This document shows positions 31,717 through 36,521 of a stretch of DNA of 36,521 nucleotides, piece after piece. The first letter of the stretch is position 1, and the number at the start of each line of letters is the position of its first letter. The DNA lies in NCBI RefSeq assembly GCF_002835735.1, contig NZ_PISD01000070.1, positions 1 through 36,521 of the forward strand, in the 5' to 3' direction. The DNA comes from Cytobacillus horneckiae. GTDB lineage: Bacteria > Bacillota > Bacilli > Bacillales > Cytobacillaceae. Under the pieces are notes generated by a model. That model saw nothing but the letters and a program-made list of their open reading frames with translations. It was not told the DNA's origin and made no database searches. The position numbers and the translations under genes are program-made.

Positions 31717-32541
31717 TCAAGTCAATAAAGGGCTTTTCAAAATCACCTTATTGTACATTAACTTAAAGCCATTTCTCATCATATTCCTCGCAGATGTATT
31801 ATTAGGCTTTGTAGTGGTTGTGACATATTTGCAGCCTTGCGATTTTGCATATTGAAGCCTTTCATTGATCAGCAAGTTTTGATATTTCCTCCCCCTAAAT
31901 GATGGGATGGTACTTGTTAAAAATAATTCTCCAAGCTCGCCTGAAACAGCTAGCATCCCTGCAGCGGCACATTCTCCTCCTTCTTTTAACAGAAAGCCTG
32001 TTGTAGATTCAGCATTTAAAAATCCTTTTGCCGCTTCAATGGAATTGCCTGTAATGAATTGATCTTCTGAAAATCCTAATGATACAGTTCTAGCCCAATC
32101 ATCTTCCAATTGAGCATCTACAATTGAAATCGTTACTTCTTGATCGTGTTTTTCATTATTAGACTGCCAATGTTTTAAATCGCGAACCCAAACTGAAGCA
32201 AATTGCTCTATCGTATAGCCCATTCTTTCAAGCGTAGTTAATATGGACTTGTTCGTAAACGGAGTCAGTTCAAAGCGCAAATAAGCCATATTGTTTTGCG
32301 AGGAGATAAAGTCTTGCGCCTTTTCCAAGTCTGAAGACAGGAGTTCGTCATTGTGCAATCCAAAGCCTATGCCAAAATAATAATGATCTAAGTTAAATAT
32401 AAAACTATGATTGGTCAGCTCAATATATCCGCCATTAAATGTAGCCGAATTTGCTTTTCGATAGTCAATGCTCTCTATCGTACCTTGAATCTTAATATTT
32501 TCTATCATTCTAGCCAAATCTATTTGATCCATTGAGTCCAT
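31717..32541 (-). CDS. GNAT family N-acetyltransferase, two-domain
   Basis: 274 residues. The N-terminal half (about 1-130) is a poorly conserved GNAT-like domain. The C-terminal half is a standard GNAT domain: GMLAVSGELGELFLTSTIPSFRGRKYQNLLI holds beta-4 and the acetyl-CoA loop, and TTTTKPNNTSARNMMRNGF is the C-terminal helix. ATG with AGGAG 9 nt upstream. Single gene, followed by a hairpin shared with the deacetylase gene. Target unknown. Confidence 0.82.
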   Translation of the reverse strand: MDSMDQIDLARMIENIKIQGTIESIDYRKANSATFNGGYIELTNHSFIFNLDHYYFGIGFGLHNDELLSSDLEKAQDFISSQNNMAYLRFELTPFTNKSILTTLERMGYTIEQFASVWVRDLKHWQSNNEKHDQEVTISIVDAQLEDDWARTVSLGFSEDQFITGNSIEAAKGFLNAESTTGFLLKEGGECAAAGMLAVSGELGELFLTSTIPSFRGRKYQNLLINERLQYAKSQGCKYVTTTTKPNNTSARNMMRNGFKLMYNKVILKSPLLT

Positions 32542-32621
32542 AAGCTCAACTCCTAATAAGGTTGTTTTTGAAATTAATGATAGAACTATTTTATCATAGC
32601 TTCATTTAACAGATATTAAAG

Positions 32622-32651
32622 AGAAGATTCCAGTTCATAACTGAATCTTCT
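32622..32651 (-). terminator. terminator-like hairpin after the deacetylase gene
   Basis: AGAAGATTC/GAATCTTCT stem with inner AGTT/AACT pairing. The T-run is weak (CTCTTTAAT on the minus strand). Confidence 0.6.
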
Positions 32652-32665
32652 ATGCTTTGCAGAAA

Positions 32666-33367
32666 TCAGCGCATTTGTTTTAATTCGCTTACAGTTACAA
32701 ACTTGTAGCCATCTTTCACTAGCTCCTTAATTGTCCCCTCTATAGCTTTCAGTTCTTTCCCTGTCTCATCATACATTGGGTGAAATAATATGATCGAACC
32801 TTCCTCAACATTATCCTTTACATAATTGATTTTATCCTCAGGCTCTGTGTAATAAGTGTCCGGTTCTAAATTCCAAGTGATTGTATCCATTCCCATTTTA
32901 TTCACATAGTAAGGCGTCACGATGAGTTTTTTTCCATTTGGCGGTCGAAAATCGATCTCACCCTCATAGCCAATTTCTCTAATGAATTGATTTGTTTTTT
33001 CAAGCTCTTCTTTTACAAAAGAAGGCGTTTTAAAAATCATTCTTTCATGAGAAAACGTATGGTTGCCAATCTGATGACCTGCTTCCATAATCTTCTTTGC
33101 TTCCTCGCTATTTTTTTCTATTTCATTTCCAATAAGAAAAAAGGTCGCCTTAATATCATACTTCTTCAATGTTGAAAGAATTTCATCCGTATGTTCCGTT
33201 GGACCGTCGTCAAAAGTTAAAGCAACTACTTTTTCTTCTGTCTCTACTTTATTAATCAGCGTGCCTATTACTTGAAATGTTCTAGCATTCATCAGCTTAT
33301 ATGTGGCAAATAGCAATGCAAGCAGCATAATGAATGCAAGAAGTAAAATCATCGGCTTTTTCTTCAT
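32666..33367 (-). CDS. Membrane-anchored polysaccharide deacetylase (NodB domain)
   Basis: 233 residues. One N-terminal membrane segment (5-24) anchors an extracellular NodB domain. Motif 1 TFDDGP at 51-56 gives catalytic Asp53 and metal Asp54; motif 2 HTFSH gives metal His103/His107. Motif 3 is RPPNG at 141-145 (Asn where Tyr is usual), motif 4 includes Trp165, and motif 5 is LFHP with His196. It probably removes acetyl groups from peptidoglycan or another surface glycan. ATG 33365-33367 follows AAGGAG at 6 nt; upstream in-frame codons have no ribosome site. Confidence 0.9.
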   Translation of the reverse strand: MKKKPMILLLAFIMLLALLFATYKLMNARTFQVIGTLINKVETEEKVVALTFDDGPTEHTDEILSTLKKYDIKATFFLIGNEIEKNSEEAKKIMEAGHQIGNHTFSHERMIFKTPSFVKEELEKTNQFIREIGYEGEIDFRPPNGKKLIVTPYYVNKMGMDTITWNLEPDTYYTEPEDKINYVKDNVEEGSIILFHPMYDETGKELKAIEGTIKELVKDGYKFVTVSELKQMR

Positions 33368-33463
33368 TTTACTCTCCTTAAAAAAATCTCTGTTCCGATA
33401 AATATAAACCTTTTTATTTGTTTTTTTCAATGCCTTATGCTTGGCCATATTCGTTTTTCATGC

Positions 33464-33499
33464 AAAAAGAACTCAATTTCCGGTTGAGAAATTGAGTTC
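33464..33499 (-). terminator. terminator after the Rieske oxygenase gene
   Basis: 12-bp perfect stem GAACTCAATTTC/GAAATTGAGTTC, 7-nt loop, then TTTTT on the minus strand. Confidence 0.9.
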
Positions 33500-33512
33500 G
33501 TCTGATACTTTA

Positions 33513-34487
33513 TCATGCTGTTCCTAATACAACTCCAAGCTCCTTCAAATATTGGCGGTATGCAATACTCATCCGATCACACACGAGTGATAGTTCTATT
33601 TGTAAATCAAGTGGAAGCTCTTCTGGTTTTTGGTTCTCAACTACAGGTTTATCTTGTGCAAAGATATGATCCTGGAATTCTATAATTTCTTGATCAGCCA
33701 ATCCAGTTTCATAATCAAAAGAAAGTATCCCATAGGCAACCGATTTTTGTTCATCCACTGGACGCACAGTTAAGAGAATGGTCATGGCTGTATTGTTTTC
33801 TCGGTCTCTTTTCGTAAATTTCACTGTTAGCGGACGAATGACCTCATACGTATAATAAACATATTTAGGCTGTCCTGAACCATCGGGATCAGGCTGGAAG
33901 ATAGGGATTTCATCTGAAAAGATACGATTGTCCACTTTATTCACACGATAATCCAGAATTTCCTGATGGGTTTCCGAACCTAAAAACCCTTCATGGACAA
34001 CAGCTAAATGTCCCACATCAAGAAAATTTTCTATAATACGAGGCGGTTTCGCTTGTACTTCCTGCGGACCCCAAATCACATTGCGATACTCCGTATTTTC
34101 CATTTCCTCATAAGCGAACAGTTCAGGATGATTATTACTTAAATTTACCCAAATCAAACCATACTTCTCAATGCATGCATAGGAAACAGCCTTTGCTTTT
34201 TTCGGAATCGCTCTTCCTTCTGGTAGCTGTGGAATTTTCACGCAATCGCCATCATCATTATATTCCCATGCATGATAAGGACAAACTAGGCAATCATTCT
34301 TCACTTCCCCAAGTGATAATGCAGCTCCTCTATGAATACATAAATCTTTAAATGCATGAATGCCCCTGCTATTTCTAAAGATCGCCAAACGTTCTCCCAT
34401 CAAGATAATTTGAACAGGCTCTTCTTTTACATCTTGTGAGCGACAGGCGACAATCCAATCTTCTTGCAGCACTTTATCTTGAATCAT
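33513..34487 (-). CDS. Rieske non-haem iron oxygenase, alpha-type
   Basis: 324 residues. The Rieske [2Fe-2S] cluster ligands are Cys50 and His52 (CIHRGAA), Cys69 and His72 (CPYHAW). The mononuclear iron site is Asn154..Asp157-2-His160-4-His165 (NFLDVGHLAVVH). Short length fits the O- or N-demethylase type (vanillate, dicamba, methylxanthine) better than the large ring-hydroxylating dioxygenases. No reductase or ferredoxin gene is nearby. ATG 34485-34487 is supported by GGAGGAG 6 nt upstream. It has a clear promoter and is divergent from an NCS2 nucleobase permease, so a heterocyclic substrate is plausible (inference). Confidence 0.9.
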   Translation of the reverse strand: MIQDKVLQEDWIVACRSQDVKEEPVQIILMGERLAIFRNSRGIHAFKDLCIHRGAALSLGEVKNDCLVCPYHAWEYNDDGDCVKIPQLPEGRAIPKKAKAVSYACIEKYGLIWVNLSNNHPELFAYEEMENTEYRNVIWGPQEVQAKPPRIIENFLDVGHLAVVHEGFLGSETHQEILDYRVNKVDNRIFSDEIPIFQPDPDGSGQPKYVYYTYEVIRPLTVKFTKRDRENNTAMTILLTVRPVDEQKSVAYGILSFDYETGLADQEIIEFQDHIFAQDKPVVENQKPEELPLDLQIELSLVCDRMSIAYRQYLKELGVVLGTA

Positions 34488-34518
34488 ATAATCTCCTCCA
34501 CTAACAATATCCACCTTC

Positions 34519-34547
34519 ATTCTAATACCATGTTGATAGTTGGTCAA
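34519..34547 (-). promoter_or_regulatory. promoter of the Rieske oxygenase gene
   Basis: Minus-strand TTGACC (34547-34542), 17 bp, TAGAAT (34524-34519). It lies 14 bp downstream of the 16-bp palindrome at 34561-34576. Confidence 0.65.
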
Positions 34548-34552
34548 TATAA

Positions 34553-34596
34553 AAAAACGAATGAAATCGATTTCATAATAAATATTGTTCGTTTTT
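34553..34596. promoter_or_regulatory. palindrome and PurBox-like pair between divergent promoters
   Basis: ATGAAATCGATTTCAT (34561-34576) is a perfect palindrome; its half ATCGATTTCAT recurs at 34627-34637. AAAAACGAATGAA (34553-34565) and, inverted, ATTGTTCGTTTTT (34584-34596) resemble the PurR box AWWWCCGAACWWT. They face each other about 17 bp apart, as PurBox pairs do. The inverted copy differs from consensus at one position, the first at more. Confidence 0.4.
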
Positions 34597-34599
34597 ATA

Positions 34600-34637
34600 T
34601 ATACAAAATTAATATTATCTACTATAATCGATTTCAT
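34600..34637 (+). promoter_or_regulatory. promoter of the NCS2 permease gene
   Basis: TATACA (34600-34605), 17 bp, TATAAT (34623-34628). The half-palindrome ATCGATTTCAT (34627-34637) overlaps the expected transcription start, where a repressor could block it. Confidence 0.6.
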
Positions 34638-34675
34638 CACGACGATAACACGAACATCCAAGGAGGCTATCCAAA

Positions 34676-36004
34676 GTGAAAAAGGTAGAAGAGAATAGTA
34701 TTATCATAGGAGTCGATGATAAAATTGGCTATGGCAAAGCTTTTATCCTCGGGCTGCAGCATGTACTGGCCATGGATCTCTATATTGCGCCAATTATTAT
34801 TGCAGGACTGCTTGCTCTAAGCACTGAAAACACCGCTTTCTTTATCCAGATGTGCTTTCTTGCTACGGGCATTGCCACATTAATTCAAACAGGGTTTGGG
34901 ATTAAACTGCCTGTTGTACAAGGTCCATCATATGTTCCAATCGGAGCGATTGCAGCGATTGGAGGAAAACTTGGACTTGGAGCAATTGCCGGCAGCCTCA
35001 TCCCTGGAGCTATTATTGTGGCTTTACTAGGCTATCCACTTAAATGGTTTGCGAAAACAGTAAGAAAAATTATTCCGCCTCTTGTTGGCGGTACAGTTAT
35101 TATTATTGTCGGGATAGCGCTCATGCCGATTGGATTAAACAATATTTATCATTCAGAGGGCAATATTACAGATAATATTGTAGTAGCTGCCGTCACAGCT
35201 TGTGTATTAATCATTTGTATGCTGCTTGGGAGAAAGATGCATGGAATTGGAACATTCTTCAGACTAGTCTCTGTTATTATCGCGATTGTTGCAGGAACAA
35301 TTACAGCCAGTTTTTTTGGTACGGTTGATTTTTCGCCAGTCAAAGATGCAGCATGGCTATCCATGCCCACATTTTTTCCATTTGGTGCCCCAGTGTTTGA
35401 TTTAGGTGCAATAATTACGATCGTTTTTGTCTATCTTATTATCTTAATTGAAACGACCGGAACATGGTTTGTTGTTTCTACGGTTACAGGAAAAGAGTTG
35501 GATGATAAACGGTTAAACCGCGCTTCAGTTGGGGAAGGTTTAGGCTGTCTAACTGGCGCGTTATTAGGAAGCACGCCAATGACAGGTTACTCCTCTAATG
35601 CCGGATTACTTGCAATCACAGGCGTAGCAAGCAGATTAGCCATTATGGCTTCAGGAGGAATACTCATTTGCCTTGGACTCATTCCTAAACTATCAACTTT
35701 GATCACTTGCATTCCTGAACCGGTGATTAACGGCATCTTTGGTATCGTTTGTGTCGCTATCGTAACGAACGGAATGAAAGTGATTCAACCGATAATCATT
35801 GATGACCGCAACATGATGGTCATTGGAGTGCCTATTCTATTAACTATCGGAGCCACGCTTCTACCTGAAGAAGCCCTGCTCAGTGCGCCTGATTGGATGA
35901 ACTATATCCTCTCATCAGGTATTACTGTAGGCGCCCTGGCAACAGTCATCTTAAACTTAATTATCCCGGCTGGGAAGAAAGACAGCAGTTCTTTAACGAG
36001 CTAG
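34676..36004 (+). CDS. NCS2 nucleobase:cation symporter (xanthine/uracil permease family)
   Basis: 442 residues, 12-14 membrane helices. Family motifs: GLQHVLAM near 26, VVQGPSYVPIGAIAAIGG near 82 (substrate-site region), and IETTGTWFVVS with GEGLGCLTGALLGSTPMTGYSSNAG, equivalent to the helix 8-10 signature. Length and motifs are closest to bacterial uric-acid/xanthine permeases such as PucJ/PucK. Start GTG at 34676 with AAGGAGG 9-10 nt upstream. Divergent from the Rieske oxygenase. It has its own terminator. PurBox-like text upstream supports a purine substrate, but weakly. Confidence 0.9.
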   Translation: MKKVEENSIIIGVDDKIGYGKAFILGLQHVLAMDLYIAPIIIAGLLALSTENTAFFIQMCFLATGIATLIQTGFGIKLPVVQGPSYVPIGAIAAIGGKLGLGAIAGSLIPGAIIVALLGYPLKWFAKTVRKIIPPLVGGTVIIIVGIALMPIGLNNIYHSEGNITDNIVVAAVTACVLIICMLLGRKMHGIGTFFRLVSVIIAIVAGTITASFFGTVDFSPVKDAAWLSMPTFFPFGAPVFDLGAIITIVFVYLIILIETTGTWFVVSTVTGKELDDKRLNRASVGEGLGCLTGALLGSTPMTGYSSNAGLLAITGVASRLAIMASGGILICLGLIPKLSTLITCIPEPVINGIFGIVCVAIVTNGMKVIQPIIIDDRNMMVIGVPILLTIGATLLPEEALLSAPDWMNYILSSGITVGALATVILNLIIPAGKKDSSSLTS

Positions 36005-36018
36005 CAGCGAGGAATAAA

Positions 36019-36054
36019 AAACCCAACAAGCTAAATAATCTTGTTGGGTTTTTT
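36019..36054 (+). terminator. terminator after the NCS2 permease gene
   Basis: AACCCAACAAG/CTTGTTGGGTT stem, 9-nt loop, TTTTTT. Confidence 0.92.
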
Positions 36055-36088
36055 CAGAGGGTTAGAAACTAATAAAAAGTAAAATTAG

Positions 36089-36188
36089 TTGGAGAGGTGT
36101 CGCTCAATTCCTGCTCAGACAGTCGAGACTGTGGGGCGCGTAGCGTTGAAGCGGCTAGACGCTCTCCCCTCTCAAAAGCGAGAGGTTA
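36089..36188. repeat. intergenic repeat remnant beside the right array
   Basis: Starts TTGGAGAGGTGTC, as at 4137-4149, then CGCTCAATTCCTGCTC. It contains CAGTC/GACTG and CCTCTC/GAGAGG hairpins. GC-rich and non-coding. It adjoins the 52-bp array that fills the window edge. Confidence 0.5.
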
Positions 36189-36210
36189 GACTATAAATAT
36201 CCTGTTCAAT

Positions 36211-36521
36211 TTCTCTGCTTCAGAGGAATCAATGCGCGTTATTCACCTGTAGCGCTTTCTTTTTCTCTGCTTCAGAGGAATAAATGCGCGTTATTCACCT
36301 GTAGCGCTTAATTATTCTCTGCTTCAGAGGAATCAATGCGGGTTCTCCACCTGAAGCGCTTTCTTTTTCTCTGCTTCGGAGGAATAAATGCGCGTTATCC
36401 ACCTGTAGCGCTTTCTTTTTCTCTGCTTCAGAGGAATCAATGCGGATTATCCACCTGAAGCGCTTTCTTTTTCTCTGCTTCAGAGGAATAAATGCGCGTT
36501 ATCCACCTGAAGCGCTTTCTT
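36211..36521. repeat. 52-bp tandem repeat array, six copies, unrelated to the left array
   Basis: Units start at 36213, 36265, 36317, 36369, 36421 and 36473; the last is cut by the window end. Each unit has CTCTGCTTCAGAGGAAT, then C or A, AATGCG, a variable stretch, CACCTGWAGCGCTT and a T-rich end. CTCTG-CTT-CAGAG is a 5-bp hairpin. In copy 4 it reads CTCTG-CTT-CGGAG, which still pairs through G-U. Copies alternate strictly between AATCAATG (1, 3, 5) and AATAAATG (2, 4, 6), implying a 104-bp dimer. Not coding. Confidence 0.96.

Overview
The window looks like chromosome of a low-GC, spore-forming member of the Bacillaceae. Shine-Dalgarno sites are strong (AAGGAGG type), and TTG and GTG starts are common. 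Several blocks match Bacillus subtilis gene order as I recall it: ycbLMNO, ydbST, ytcD/ytbDE, and yndM/DUF3231/manganese-catalase type genes. Both ends run into tandem repeats, so the window is bounded by arrays that probably continue outside it. No rRNA, tRNA, phage, transposase or CRISPR-Cas gene was recognised.

Left third (1-14 kb): an envelope-stress and antimicrobial-peptide signalling region. A ten-copy 52-bp array (1-512) is followed on the minus strand by ycbL-ycbM (two-component system) and ycbN-ycbO (BcrAB-like ABC transporter). Next is a four-gene minus-strand operon: ABC-2 permease, ATPase, and two bacterial-PH membrane proteins resembling YdbS and YdbT. It is transcribed divergently from a second two-component system (8.0-10.4 kb), and a tandem 11-bp direct repeat lies between the two promoters. 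A third two-component system (13.9-11.7 kb) is translationally coupled to a LolA-like lipoprotein and a 63-residue membrane protein.

Middle (14-25.6 kb): a small hypothetical protein; an alpha/beta hydrolase; ytbDE (MFS exporter and aldo/keto reductase) divergent from a frameshifted HxlR regulator (ytcD-like); a CtaG-like plus DUF2243 membrane pair; a stress/spore-like block (YndM-like, DUF3231, manganese catalase, a 34-residue basic peptide); and metabolic or resistance genes (VOC protein, MccF-like S66 peptidase, isochorismatase-fold hydrolase, SDR).

Right third (25.6-36.5 kb): a LysE exporter with a 48-residue membrane protein; a degenerate pseudogene; an ArsR-AHSA1 pair whose promoter predicts a leaderless mRNA with two matching palindromes; acetyltransferases; two class-C-beta-lactamase-like serine hydrolases; a polysaccharide deacetylase; and a Rieske oxygenase divergent from an NCS2 nucleobase permease. 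A second, unrelated 52-bp array fills the right edge.

Best candidates for something new: (i) the two-component-controlled ABC + YdbST-like operon with its central 11-bp repeat operator; (ii) three unrelated repeat sequences (1-512, 18082-18162, 36211-36521) that share exactly the same 52-bp period; (iii) the ytcD-like regulator whose A7 tract would restore the frame by -1 slippage; (iv) the leaderless, doubly palindromic ArsR promoter; (v) the divergent Rieske/NCS2 pair with purine-box-like sites. All functional assignments are from reading motifs by eye; no database search was run.
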